Assembly: GCF_007197645.1 (NCBI RefSeq)
Contig: NZ_VKGK01000012.1
Coordinates: forward strand, 1-64,000
Direction: 5' to 3'
DNA from: Shewanella hanedai
GTDB lineage: Bacteria > Pseudomonadota > Gammaproteobacteria > Enterobacterales > Shewanellaceae
Length of the DNA: 64,000 nucleotides
Shown: piece by piece, positions 1-8,173 of the stretch
How positions within the stretch are numbered: the first letter of the stretch is position 1
Layout: each line of letters starts with the position of its first letter
Made by a program: the position numbers and the translations under genes
The notes under the pieces: model-generated
Databases searched by the model: none
Seen by the model: only the letters and a program-made list of their open reading frames with translations
What the model was told of the DNA's origin: nothing

Positions 1-114
1 GAAACCATAGCATTGTGGCCCCACCTGATCCCATCCCGAACTCAGAAGTGAAACGCAATTGCGCCGATGGTAGTGTGGGGTCTCCCCATGTGAGAGTAGG
101 TCATTTCCAGGCGC
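1..114 (+). rRNA. rrf: 5S ribosomal RNA, 5' end cut by the window edge
   Basis: The conserved 5S core is visible, including the segment cccgaactcagaagtgaaac and the 3' half ending in a ccaggc-type terminal stem. Roughly the first eight to ten bases lie outside the window. It is the last rRNA of an operon whose 16S and 23S genes must lie upstream. An intrinsic terminator follows about 27 bases after its end. Confidence 0.95.
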
Positions 115-140
115 CTATTTATTCTCGAAAGAGAAGCGAT

Positions 141-173
141 AAATCCCTAGTACTTTGTACTAGGGATTTTTCG
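141..173 (+). terminator. Intrinsic terminator of the rRNA operon
   Basis: The inverted repeat aaatccctagta / tactagggattt has a five-base loop and ends in a T run. It sits just after the 5S gene and should end the rRNA transcript, so tRNA-Trp 2 kb downstream needs its own promoter. From 174 to 446 I see no gene; the open frame there overlaps the 5S gene and has no family signature. Confidence 0.85.
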
Positions 174-446
174 TTTAAGCCTGGGAAAATGACAGAACGA
201 ACATGGGGAAAGAAAATAGCGCATGCGAAGCATGCTTCCCTTCATGTGATAGGTAGAGATTTGCTCGAAGCTGGACCATTGGAAGGCGCCTTCGCTGCAG
301 GCTAAAAATCACTACTTCCGAGAACAATTTCCGCTGAGCGGGCTCCCCCCAGTTCAGCTACTTCGTCACTTCTCGCTACAAAGTAGCTGAATGCTGCGCA
401 TCCAATACACTACTTTTTCGCGCCCATGTGTTCCCTTCGGGGATAA

Positions 447-1541
447 TACCAATCAGTAATGAGTTGTGATCTAATAGATACACCACAAACCACCAGTATC
501 CCTCTTTGAAAAATTACACAGCAGAAGAGATCTTGGCCCTATCTAGAGCTGAAAAGGAACCCCGTAAAAGGATCCGATTGTTGGCAGTGTCTCTATTTTT
601 AGAAGGACACCGCCGGAATGAAGTCGCCAATAGACTTAAAGTTGCCCAGGGCAGTGTTAATACATGGGTAGCAAAATATCTTGCTCATGGCCTTAAAGGC
701 TTGGATGCTAAAAAGAATAAAGGTAGAGATAGCTATCTTACAACACGGCAAAAGCAACAACTTAGCGCCTATATCGAATCAAATAGCATGAAAAACTCTG
801 GTGGCAGACTGACAGGCGATGACATCCGAAAATATATTCAGCACTATTTCGATGTTGATTATCACCCTAACGCTATTTATAAACTATTAACTCAGCTCAA
901 CTTTAGCTGGATAACCAGCCGTTCCAAGCACCCCAAACAGTCACCTGAAGCCCAAACGGCTTTTAAAAAAGTTTCAACTGGAAACGATCCTTAACATCCC
1001 AGGTAGCGTAGCACTTGAACAGGTCGATATTTGGTTTCAGGATGAGGCTCGCCTTGGGCAACAAAACACAACGACACGTTTGTGGGCGAGAAAAGAGACG
1101 CGTCCTAGGGCGGTGCGTCAGCAACAATTTGAATATGTTCATTTCTTTGGCGCTGTTTGCCCGCAAACAGGAGAGACTGAAGCGTTAATTACGCCATACC
1201 TAAGTAAGGATATTATGCGTACTATCACTAACAAAGCCTGGTAGACACGCGGTTGTTGTTATGGATGGTGCAGGCTGGCACACCGACGATATCGCGGATG
1301 AATTTAACAATTTGAGTATCATCAAGTTACCCCCGTACTCGCCAGAGCTAAATCCGATAGAACAAGTATGGAGCTGGTTAAGACAGCATCATCTTGCTAA
1401 TCGCAGTTTCAAAGGTTATGAGAATATAGTAGATGCTTGTTCGATTGCTTGGAATTACTTTATCAGTGACTCAAAGAGGGTAATGTCATTATGCCGAAGA
1501 GACTGGGTAATTATGACTAAGTGTTAAGATGGACCGGTATA
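447..1541 (+). mobile_element. Decayed IS630-family insertion sequence
   Basis: The element is defined by a broken IS630-type transposase. Its left end carries ATACCAATCAGTA at about 447. Its right end is probably near the ggaccggtat around 1530-1541, which gives only a weak match to the left end, so the right boundary is uncertain. The left terminal sequence is the same motif that ends the small inverted-repeat elements at 5720 and 30298. The element lies between the rRNA terminator and tRNA-Trp. Confidence 0.75.
506..1527 (+). pseudogene. IS630-family transposase, two inactivating lesions
   Basis: The first 160 residues (TTG start or an earlier lost start) hold the helix-turn-helix half of an IS630 transposase. 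The frame breaks near 962-972 at TTTT followed by six A and a G. One A fewer would restore the frame and give FKKFQLETIL, continuing to the DDE-domain segment VDIWFQDEARLGQ. A second break near 1210-1242 looks like a short deletion: the frame resumes at KPGRHAVVVMDGAGWH, and the usual six or so residues before it are missing. The C-terminal part keeps LPPYSPELNPIEQVWSWLR, typical of the family. The first break could be read by slippage, but the second makes the copy non-functional. Confidence 0.9.
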
Positions 1542-2213
1542 AGTCGCGAGAAAACACAATTTCACATGCAGTCCAAAGCTGCTAACGCAGTGTGGCCGTT
1601 AATTGCGTCCATGGGGTTACGGCATTTCCGCCATCCATAGTGGTCAGGGTATCCTTGCTAGATACCTATTTAAGTGATTTGTTGGAAGGCTTCTAAGAGG
1701 AATAAAATCAGTTGTTCATGAAACGTGCTTTTTTCGTTTTGACTGGGAAGTTACCGAGTGAACTGAGGGAGGTTACGGGAATTGTAATTTCGAGTCTCCA
1801 ATTAATATTAAAGATTGCTGCGATGTACGGGCTGTTTAGGGGGGCATACTTATGATGTTATTGCTTCTCATCACTAAGCGGGTGAAGTAACTGTTAATGG
1901 CCTAGTATGTCTCTAAATCGATTGCTGGTTTTTATAGGGTTCGTGCCTACGTGACAGTATGATAGCTGCCATGTCCTCAGAACTGGTTATAGGGCGCTTG
2001 GGATAGCATTTTGTCGGGGAGAGTTAGAATGGGTATCTTGAGTATGGGAGTTGGATATTTCTGGAGTTTCGTTAATACCATTTATTTGTATGAGGGGGGA
2101 GAGAATTGGGTTTTTCCTAGCTGTAATTTAGCTGGTTTACTATACTAAGTGTGGAAATGTTAAACTTCTTGAGTAAAAAGTGCTCGGTCGAACGTTATTA
2201 TTCGAAATAGTAC
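1542..2213. other. About 670 bases without a recognisable gene
   Basis: No open frame with a family signature and no RNA gene is visible between the IS630 remnant and the tRNA-Trp promoter. I looked for a tRNA-Asp, which often precedes tRNA-Trp behind rRNA operons in gammaproteobacteria, and did not see one. Confidence 0.6.
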
Positions 2214-2242
2214 TTTACCTTTTAAGGGAGTTTACGCATAAT
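2214..2242 (+). promoter_or_regulatory. Predicted promoter of tRNA-Trp
   Basis: TTTACC (2214-2219) and CATAAT (2237-2242) are spaced by 17 bases. A GC-rich discriminator (gcgtctcg) follows, as expected for stringently controlled stable RNA genes. The predicted start is about 2249, just before the tRNA at 2256. The tRNA-cluster promoter at 28594 has the same -10 hexamer and the same GC-rich discriminator type. Confidence 0.6.
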
Positions 2243-2255
2243 GCGTCTCGTCAAC

Positions 2256-2332
2256 AGGGGTGTAGCTCCAATTGGTAGAGCGGCGGTCTCCAAAACCGCA
2301 TGTTGTGAGTTCGAGTCTCCCCACCCCTGCCA
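2256..2332 (+). tRNA. tRNA-Trp (anticodon CCA)
   Basis: A full cloverleaf is visible: acceptor stem aggggtg pairing with caccccT-type bases, D-loop, anticodon loop ctCCAaa, T-arm gttcgagtc and encoded CCA end. It is very close to E. coli tRNA-Trp. It lies downstream of an rRNA operon, as trpT does in E. coli rrnC, but is separated from it by a terminator and an insertion element. Confidence 0.97.
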
Positions 2333-2340
2333 AATATAGA

Positions 2341-2370
2341 AAAAGCCGAGCATTAGCTCGGCTTTTTTGC
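2341..2370 (+). terminator. Intrinsic terminator of tRNA-Trp
   Basis: The stem aaaagccgag / ctcggctttt has a small loop and is followed by a run of T, eight bases after the tRNA CCA end. Confidence 0.92.
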
Positions 2371-2407
2371 ATCTGAAATTCAATCAATTGATCAATGCGA
2401 GCCTATT

Positions 2408-2424
2408 TACACTGATTGGTATAA
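2408..2424 (-). repeat. Solo copy of the ACTGATTGGTAT terminal repeat
   Basis: The sequence tacactgattggtataa is the inverted form of the ATACCAATCAGT motif at 447 and matches the right end of the element at 30298-30563. Together with the copy at 447 it brackets the IS630 remnant and tRNA-Trp. Confidence 0.6.
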
Positions 2425-2611
2425 CAGTATTGTTGATTGAGTATACTTCTCTAAAGGTGTCCCACACTGACATCATTCTCTCCATTTAATCGATGCCAGA
2501 CTTCCATTTTGCGACTATTACAAAATAACGAATCAATGGTAGGTTGAGTACATCGTGCAGCCCGAATAACGATGAACTGATCATCGACTTTAGTGATATC
2601 GGTATAAGGAT

Positions 2612-3013
2612 ATGGCAGTAATAAACTGGTATCCTAGTGAGTATCAATCTTTACATTTAAGTGATCGAATCGTGGAAAAACCGGCATATCTGGACGCAAT
2701 GGGAATTACAAGGTGGAGCCAGGAAAAAGAGGCGAAGCAGAGTTATATTGTTTTGGTTGATCAGGTCACCTCTGAATTAGAAAGTCATCCCATTATAACG
2801 ACGGTATTGTCCTTAGTAGACTGTCCTTTTACTCATTGCACATTTACAAGTTCATTTGTTAAAGGCGCGGATGTTATTTGGGATATGCGCAGAATGAAAC
2901 TGCCGAAGTCGAATGCTGTTTTAACCTCAGCTCCTTTGAATGAATTGGAGAAAACCGTTGAAAGTAAACGGGAGCTCTGGAGCCAAATAGTTGTTCAGCA
3001 AGAGGCTAACTGA
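2612..3013 (+). CDS. holD: DNA polymerase III psi subunit
   Basis: Psi links the chi subunit, and through it SSB, to the clamp-loader complex of the replicative polymerase. The 133-residue protein carries the N-terminal YLDAMGITRWS segment, matching the LGITQWS region of E. coli HolD that contacts the clamp loader. It ends with a region resembling the C-terminal helix (APLNELEK..RELWSQI). Length equals E. coli psi (137 residues). The start has an aagga ribosome site just upstream. The stop overlaps the rimI start (TGATG), and holD-rimI is the same pair as in E. coli. Sequence similarity in this family is low, so the call leans on these two segments and the partner gene. Confidence 0.85.
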   Translation: MAVINWYPSEYQSLHLSDRIVEKPAYLDAMGITRWSQEKEAKQSYIVLVDQVTSELESHPIITTVLSLVDCPFTHCTFTSSFVKGADVIWDMRRMKLPKSNAVLTSAPLNELEKTVESKRELWSQIVVQQEAN

Positions 3014-3477
3014 TGTCAGGTGTTGGGAAAAACATTGAAGTATCTCTTATTAGTGCTGATATGAGCACTCAAATGGCTGCTATTGCCACTACAGCACATT
3101 CCCACCCTATGAGCCTTGCTACAATAGAAAGTTGTTTTGGCCCCTTATACAGCTCTTTTGGTGTCTACATCGAAGGCCAATTGCAAGGCTTTGCCATTTC
3201 CCATCAGATTTTTGAAGATGCTACGCTAATGGATATCTGTATTGCACCAGATTCTCAAGGGCTAGGGCTTGGGCGTTCGTTATTAGACAGTGTGATCAAA
3301 TCTGCTAGTGAGAAAGGGGCTGAGACACTTTTTCTTGAAGTTAGGGAGTCTGGCATCGCGGCAAGAGCGTTATACATCAAAGATGGATTTAGTGAGACCG
3401 GACGCCGTAAAGGCTACTACAGAACTGGCGACGGCAGTGAAGATGCGATCTTAATGGAACTAAGCTTAATTAGATAA
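3013..3477 (+). CDS. rimI: Ribosomal protein bS18 N-alpha-acetyltransferase RimI
   Basis: A GNAT-fold enzyme that uses acetyl-CoA to acetylate the N-terminus of ribosomal protein S18. The 154-residue protein has the acetyl-CoA loop QGLGLGRSLL (about residues 84-93) after the DICIAP strand. The ALYIKDGFSETGRRKGYYR segment near residue 120 is the typical RimI end. The length is normal. It is translationally coupled to holD by a one-base overlap and is followed by a two-way terminator shared with lipA. Confidence 0.93.
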   Translation: MSGVGKNIEVSLISADMSTQMAAIATTAHSHPMSLATIESCFGPLYSSFGVYIEGQLQGFAISHQIFEDATLMDICIAPDSQGLGLGRSLLDSVIKSASEKGAETLFLEVRESGIAARALYIKDGFSETGRRKGYYRTGDGSEDAILMELSLIR

Positions 3478-3516
3478 AAAAATAGCGTCAATCAGGAGGC
3501 CTGTGACGCTATTTTC
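3476..3516. terminator. Bidirectional terminator between rimI and lipA
   Basis: The stem aatagcgtca / tgacgctatt encloses a nested cagg-agg-cctg hairpin. It has A-rich sequence on one side and T-rich on the other, and lies between two convergent genes. Confidence 0.75.
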
Positions 3517-3537
3517 GAATAGAAAATGATATATGAA

Positions 3538-4503
3538 TTACTTCACTTCTTTTCCTTGAGCTTGAAGGTCTGCATGGTAACTTGAGCGAACCATTGGCCC
3601 ACAAGCTGCATGAGTAAATCCAATACTGTCAGCAAAAACTTTTAGTTCATCGAACTCAGCAGGCGGTACGTAACGCTCAACTGGCAGGTGGAACTTTGAA
3701 GGTTGCAGGTATTGACCTAGTGTCAGCATTTCAACATTGTGAGATCGAAGATCTCTCAATACTTGCGCTATCTCTTCGTTAGTTTCACCTAAGCCCATCA
3801 TCAAACCAGACTTAGTCGGTACGTTTGGATGACGCTCTTTAAACTTTTTAAGCAGATCTAATGACCACTGGTAATTCGCACCTGGACGCGCTTTACGGTA
3901 GTGCATTGGTGCAGTTTCTAAGTTGTGATTGAAAACATCAGGTGGCTCAGTAGACAAAATATCCAATGCAGCGTCGATACGCCCACGGAAATCAGGTACT
4001 AAGGTTTCAATCTTGATCTCAGGGTTGAGTAGACGGATCTCGCGAATACAATCAGCAAAGTGCTGCGCACCACCATCACGAAGATCATCACGATCGACAG
4101 AAGTGATAACCACATACTTGAGCTTCATATCTCTGATGGTTTGAGCTAGCTTTTTAGGCTCCTCCGCATCAGGTTTAAGTGGTCTACCATGGGCAACGTC
4201 ACAAAATGGGCAACGACGGGTACAAATAGCACCTAAGATCATAAACGTTGCTGTGCCATGGTTAAAACATTCTGCAAGGTTAGGGCAAGACGCCTCTTCA
4301 CAAACTGAATGTAAGCCATTGTCACGCAAAGCTTGTTTGATTTCGACAATTCGTTGGCTTGATGCGGGAAGCTTTACTCTTAACCAGTCAGGCTTACGCA
4401 GCATTGTTTCGCGCTCAGAAGGAACGACTTTTATAGGGATGCGTGAGACTTTATCGGCATCTCTGAGTTTTACACCTGGTTGTAATCTTTCTGGCCTACT
4501 CAT
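3538..4503 (-). CDS. lipA: Lipoyl synthase
   Basis: A radical SAM enzyme that inserts two sulfur atoms into protein-bound octanoyl groups to make lipoate for pyruvate and 2-oxoglutarate dehydrogenases. The auxiliary iron-sulfur cluster motif [12 protein letters not shown] (CX4CX5C) precedes the SAM cluster motif CTRRCPFC (CX3CX2C). The C-terminal RSSYHA motif is present. At 321 residues it matches E. coli LipA. Its start overlaps the end of lipB by eight bases, so the two are one transcription unit. A hairpin after its end is shared with rimI. Confidence 0.98.
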   Translation of the reverse strand: MSRPERLQPGVKLRDADKVSRIPIKVVPSERETMLRKPDWLRVKLPASSQRIVEIKQALRDNGLHSVCEEASCPNLAECFNHGTATFMILGAICTRRCPFCDVAHGRPLKPDAEEPKKLAQTIRDMKLKYVVITSVDRDDLRDGGAQHFADCIREIRLLNPEIKIETLVPDFRGRIDAALDILSTEPPDVFNHNLETAPMHYRKARPGANYQWSLDLLKKFKERHPNVPTKSGLMMGLGETNEEIAQVLRDLRSHNVEMLTLGQYLQPSKFHLPVERYVPPAEFDELKVFADSIGFTHAACGPMVRSSYHADLQAQGKEVK

Positions 4504-5161
4504 ATGATTGTGACAATCCTTGATGGTGAACTAGATTCTGATAGCCTAAGTTTTGGCTAAATGTTTTCACGAGTTGCTCGCCTGCCTCTGCGACAGTTTG
4601 AGGCCCGCCTAATTGCTTGCATTGCACCATTTCCAAGCCTGCATAACCACAAGGGTTAATTCGCTGAAATGGGCTCATATCCATATCGACATTAAGCGCT
4701 AATCCATGAAAGGAACAGCCCTTACGGATCCTAAGTCCTAGTGATGCAACTTTGCGTTCATCAACATAAACGCCAGGTGCATCAGCTTTGGCATAAGCTT
4801 TAACTTCATAGCTTTCAAGCATCTGAACTATGCTATTTTCGATATCGGTGACCAGTTGACGTACACCAATCTTAAGTCGTTTGATATTGATAAGAGGATA
4901 AGCAACAAGTTGACCTGGTCCGTGATAGGTCACTTGACCGCCGCGATCGACCTGTATAACTGGAATATCACCAGGATTCAAAATGTGTTCACTCTTGCCA
5001 GCTTGACCTTGGGTAAAGACTGGAGGGTGCTCAACTATCCACAATTGGTCCGGGCTGGAACTATCTCGGTTATCCGTGTAGTCCTGCATCGCGTGCCATA
5101 CTGATTCGTAATCTTGTTCACCAAGATACCTTACGTGCAACGTGCTCTGAGACAAGGGCAA
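4496..5161 (-). CDS. lipB: Octanoyl-[acyl-carrier protein]:protein octanoyltransferase
   Basis: LipB moves octanoate from acyl carrier protein to the lipoyl domains that LipA then modifies. The [19 protein letters not shown] motif, the catalytic lysine in [10 protein letters not shown] and the catalytic cysteine in [10 protein letters not shown] are all visible. Length (221 residues) is normal. It is followed by lipA with an eight-base overlap and preceded by the DUF493 gene about 150 bases upstream, as in E. coli. Confidence 0.98.
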   Translation of the reverse strand: MPLSQSTLHVRYLGEQDYESVWHAMQDYTDNRDSSSPDQLWIVEHPPVFTQGQAGKSEHILNPGDIPVIQVDRGGQVTYHGPGQLVAYPLINIKRLKIGVRQLVTDIENSIVQMLESYEVKAYAKADAPGVYVDERKVASLGLRIRKGCSFHGLALNVDMDMSPFQRINPCGYAGLEMVQCKQLGGPQTVAEAGEQLVKTFSQNLGYQNLVHHQGLSQSYE

Positions 5162-5307
5162 CCTCTCGCCTTAAACAATAATGGCGGTATTATACGCCTC
5201 TAACTTATAATTGTAAGCTAGATCACACTTACAAAGCAGCCTGATAATAGATCCGCGCTGTTGAAGCTTCAAACAATATCAAAACAAGTTATCAGCAAGG
5301 ACTTAAA

Positions 5308-5586
5308 TTATAGGACGCGTTTGACGCCTTCGATAGCTGCAAGCTCAATATAGAGGGATTCGATCTGCTCTTTGCTTTGAACTGTCACTCTGATTGTGAT
5401 TGAGCTATAGGTGCCTTTGCTTGAAATTTTAGTACTTGGAGCATAGTCGCCAGGGACATGCTTTTGCACTACTGCGACGACTCTATCAGCCAGAGTATCA
5501 CTTGCATCGCCAACTATCTTAAATGGAAAAGAGCATGGGAGTTCCATTAGTTCGTGAAATTTTGTGTTTAAGTCAGTGTCAGTCAT
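5308..5586 (-). CDS. ybeD: DUF493 family protein YbeD
   Basis: A 92-residue cytoplasmic protein of the YbeD/DUF493 family, which has a small ACT-like regulatory fold of uncertain role. The [12 protein letters not shown] start and the repeated beta-strand pattern [19 protein letters not shown] match the family. It sits between dacA and lipB on the same strand, as in E. coli. An aagga ribosome site lies just before the ATG. The molecular function is not known from the sequence. Confidence 0.93.
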   Translation of the reverse strand: MTDTDLNTKFHELMELPCSFPFKIVGDASDTLADRVVAVVQKHVPGDYAPSTKISSKGTYSSITIRVTVQSKEQIESLYIELAAIEGVKRVL

Positions 5587-5674
5587 AACGGGATTTTCCT
5601 AAGGAAGCCAAATACGAGTGGTTGGATCTATATGGTGCTAATTATACCAAATTCAAGTGGGCGTAGAAATAAGA

Positions 5675-5694
5675 AAGCCACCGAAAGGTGGCTT
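5675..5694 (-). terminator. Hairpin downstream of dacA
   Basis: The stem AAGCCACC / GGTGGCTT closes a GAAA-type tetraloop. On the minus strand it is followed by TTTCTTATTT, a modest T-rich tail. It lies between dacA and ybeD and may be the original dacA terminator, now pushed about 340 bases from dacA by the repeat element at 5720-6033. Confidence 0.5.
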
Positions 5695-5719
5695 CAATTA
5701 ACAGTTATTAATGGGGGGT

Positions 5720-6033
5720 ATACCAATCAATATAAGAAAGTGATCTACTCAGAGTGTTTTTTGGCAAACTAGTTTAAGGCGAATGAATGAGGGAATGGTG
5801 CTCCCTTGTGAAGTTATTCAACGCAGAAGTGGGCAGCCAAAAGCACTCCTTAAAGGCGATTTTTAGCGTTCCAGATACTGTGTCAACGAGCTTAAACGTA
5901 GAACAACTATGTTCTTCACTCGTTGCAAGCCACATGGATGTGGTGAATGTCATTAATGCAGGAGCAATTAATGACCTTGTCTCTGAATCGCTAAATTATC
6001 GCTGAGCGAACACATCTTTACAATGTTTGGTAT
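5720..6033. repeat. MITE-like inverted-repeat element, copy A
   Basis: This roughly 314-base element starts ATACCAATCAATATAAGAA and ends in a degenerate inverted copy (caatgtttggtat). Its interior aligns along most of its length with the element at 30298-30563. Shared segments include tgatctactcagagtgtttt, ggcaaacta, gcagccaaaa-cactcctta, cttcactcgttgc and cgctgagcga. Copy A carries about 50-60 extra bases after cttcactcgttgc. A 72-codon open frame inside has no family signature and is not conserved in copy B. The right end touches the dacA stop codon. Confidence 0.75.
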
Positions 6034-7205
6034 TAGCTAAACCAGCCTGTAAACATTTGCTGGAAATAATCCATTAACTTGCTAAACCAACTGCCTTCAT
6101 TGACTTCTTGAAGTGTTACAAGTGGGAACTGAGCGATATCTTTACCATTTAGTTGGAAGTAGATACGGCCGACTGTTTCCCCTTTTGCTAAAGGTGCAGT
6201 TAGCTCTTTTGTTAGCTCAAAGTTTGCTTGTAGGTTTTTAGCTTGACCGCGACTAATGGTAATAGGGGTATCAGTGATAACACCTAAGTCCACAGTCTCT
6301 TTATCGCCATACCAAATTTTCTGAGTGACGAAGCTGTCGCCAGCCTTGTATGGTGTAATCGTTTCAAAGAAACGGAAACCATAGTTTAGGATTTTTTTGC
6401 TTTCAGCTTTTCGAGCTACTTCACTTTTGGTTCCCATAACAACAGCGACTAGGCGCATGCCGTCTTTTGTTGCTGAGGTCACTAAGTTATAACCCGCACC
6501 TGAGGTGTGGCCAGTTTTAATACCATCGACATTTAGGCTCTTATCCCACAATAGACCATTACGGTTATATTGTTTGATGCCATTAAAGGTGAAAGACTTC
6601 TTGCTATATACCGCATACTCTTCAGGAACATCACGTATCAGTGCTGCACCTAAAATAGCCATATCATAAGCCGTTGTCTTATGGTTTTCAGAGTCGAGTC
6701 CGTGGGAGTTCTCAAAGTAACTATCTTGCATACCGAGCTGTTTAGCCCAAGAGTTCATCAGATCAACAAAACCATCTTCAGTGCCTGCAATATGTTCTGC
6801 CATGGCGACACAAGCATCATTACCTGACTGGATGATAATTCCGTGGTTCAGATCATCTACCGAGACCTGCTTGCCAACTTCAATGAACATCTTTGAGGAG
6901 TCAGGAAAGTTCTTTGACCATGCTTTTTGACTAATAGTGACTTGGTCATCAGGTGAGATATTGCCAACTTTGATCTCATGACCAATGACGTAACTGGTCA
7001 TCATTTTTGTCAAACTGGCCGGATTTAAACTTTCGTAGGCATTCTCTTCAGCGATGATTTGCCCTGTGTTGTAATCCATTAAAACGAAGGCTTTAGCGGC
7101 TACGGTTGGCGCATTTGGCGTCACAACGGGAGCAGCAAAAACAAAAGAGGATGCAAGACTAGTTGCAAGAATAAGGGATTTTAAAGGTCGGTTTAAGAAA
7201 TTCAT
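6033..7205 (-). CDS. dacA: D-alanyl-D-alanine carboxypeptidase (PBP5/6 type)
   Basis: This class C low-molecular-weight penicillin-binding protein trims the terminal D-Ala from periplasmic peptidoglycan pentapeptides. I place the start at the ATG at 7205. It begins a clean signal peptide (MNFLNRPLKSLILATSLA..FAAP), whereas a longer TTG-started frame from 7277 would put 24 residues before it. Catalytic motifs are SLTK with serine at about residue 64, SGN (SGNDACVAM) and KTG (DGIKTGHTSG). The C-terminal beta domain and final amphipathic segment (SKLMDYFQQMFTGWFS) fit inner-membrane attachment. Length 390 residues. A repeat element abuts its stop codon. Confidence 0.97.
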   Translation of the reverse strand: MNFLNRPLKSLILATSLASSFVFAAPVVTPNAPTVAAKAFVLMDYNTGQIIAEENAYESLNPASLTKMMTSYVIGHEIKVGNISPDDQVTISQKAWSKNFPDSSKMFIEVGKQVSVDDLNHGIIIQSGNDACVAMAEHIAGTEDGFVDLMNSWAKQLGMQDSYFENSHGLDSENHKTTAYDMAILGAALIRDVPEEYAVYSKKSFTFNGIKQYNRNGLLWDKSLNVDGIKTGHTSGAGYNLVTSATKDGMRLVAVVMGTKSEVARKAESKKILNYGFRFFETITPYKAGDSFVTQKIWYGDKETVDLGVITDTPITISRGQAKNLQANFELTKELTAPLAKGETVGRIYFQLNGKDIAQFPLVTLQEVNEGSWFSKLMDYFQQMFTGWFS

Positions 7206-7375
7206 ATCAATTAAGGCACATCTTATTTGGTTATATTCAGGATCGTAAGCTTTCGCGAGTATATCACTAGTCGACAAGCTAATTCAGTGAAGGTTCATTA
7301 ATCTTTTATTATTAGAGAACTTGTAAGTTCAAGCTCTTCTCTGGTTATTCGTATTTTCTAGCATCCATTTGTGCA

Positions 7376-8173
7376 CTATTCAGAGATCAGATAACTCTGT
7401 GGAAAGCCATTCTCTTTTAGTTCTAGGTTGAGTTTAGTGGCTAATCCTTGTTGGCCAATAGGACCGAGTTGCAGTTTGTAGAGATTATTGCTTGTTTGCA
7501 ATCGAGTCTTGACCTGATATTTGTTCTCTAATGTCTTGGCCAGATTATCCACTTTAGATTTATTGGATGATGCCAATACTTGAATGTAATGAACTTTGGT
7601 CTCTTTAAGTTCTGCTAAAGCGATGGATTCAGGGTTTTCAATGTAGATCACCTCAATTGCTACTTTTGCCGTTCCGGTTTTTAGCATATCCAATCTATGC
7701 GCTGCCGCATATGAGAGATCAATAATTCTGTCTTCATGGAAGGGACCTCTGTCATTGACTCGAACGATGACCTCTTTGTTATTGGCAAGGTTAGTGACTT
7801 TGACATAGCTTGGCAGTGGCAGTGATTTATGGGCTGCTGACATGGAATACATATCATAGGTTTCACCATTAGAGGTTAGATGCCCATGGAACTTGCTGCC
7901 GTACCACGACGCAGTACCACTACTGCGATAGCCTTTACCTGTATCCATGACTTGATAAGACTTACCAAGTACCGTGTAGTTTTTCTTATTCCCGCCACGA
8001 CTATAGGCTTCATATTTAGGATGAGCATCTTCAACTTTTGTGACGTCTGGTGCGCTACTCGGAGCCTGATCATTTGCCATGGTATAGCGACCATTGTTAG
8101 AACTTGAGCAAGCAGTGACAATTAAAGTAAGGCAAATAATGGCTATCCAGTTGAACATTTTATTGAGCATCAT
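7376..8173 (-). CDS. rlpA: Septal ring lytic transglycosylase RlpA family lipoprotein
   Basis: An outer-membrane lipoprotein with a signal peptide and lipobox (LTLIVTAC, modified cysteine near residue 22). The double-psi beta-barrel lytic transglycosylase domain (GTASWYGSKFHGHLTSNGE ... VRVNDRGPFHEDRIIDLS) lies at about residues 80-165. A C-terminal SPOR domain (HYIQVLASSNK ... LYKLQLGPIG) binds denuded septal glycan. RlpA in Pseudomonas cleaves such glycans and aids daughter-cell separation; activity here is inferred. Its start overlaps the end of mltB by about 14 bases, which couples two glycan-cleaving enzymes. Confidence 0.95.
   Translation of the reverse strand: MMLNKMFNWIAIICLTLIVTACSSSNNGRYTMANDQAPSSAPDVTKVEDAHPKYEAYSRGGNKKNYTVLGKSYQVMDTGKGYRSSGTASWYGSKFHGHLTSNGETYDMYSMSAAHKSLPLPSYVKVTNLANNKEVIVRVNDRGPFHEDRIIDLSYAAAHRLDMLKTGTAKVAIEVIYIENPESIALAELKETKVHYIQVLASSNKSKVDNLAKTLENKYQVKTRLQTSNNLYKLQLGPIGQQGLATKLNLELKENGFPQSYLISE

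Noticed and set aside
15..305. 96-codon frame across the 5S gene
   Set aside because: It covers the 5S rRNA and the terminator and has no family signature.
962..972. Programmed frameshift in the IS630 transposase as proof of function
   Set aside because: A second lesion with a stop and missing codons downstream makes the copy inactive regardless.
1542..2213. A tRNA-Asp gene behind the rRNA operon
   Set aside because: Expected from other genomes, but no matching cloverleaf is visible.
2451..2632. About 60 open codons on the minus strand before holD
   Set aside because: No start codon at its upstream end, no ribosome site, and no family I recognise; it begins inside the holD start. It could be a gene remnant but the evidence is too thin.
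5787..6005. 72-codon frame inside repeat copy A
   Set aside because: The frame is not kept in copy B and includes the insertion unique to copy A.
7206..7277. Longer dacA start (TTG at 7277)
   Set aside because: It would place 24 polar residues before a clean signal peptide; the ATG at 7205 is better.
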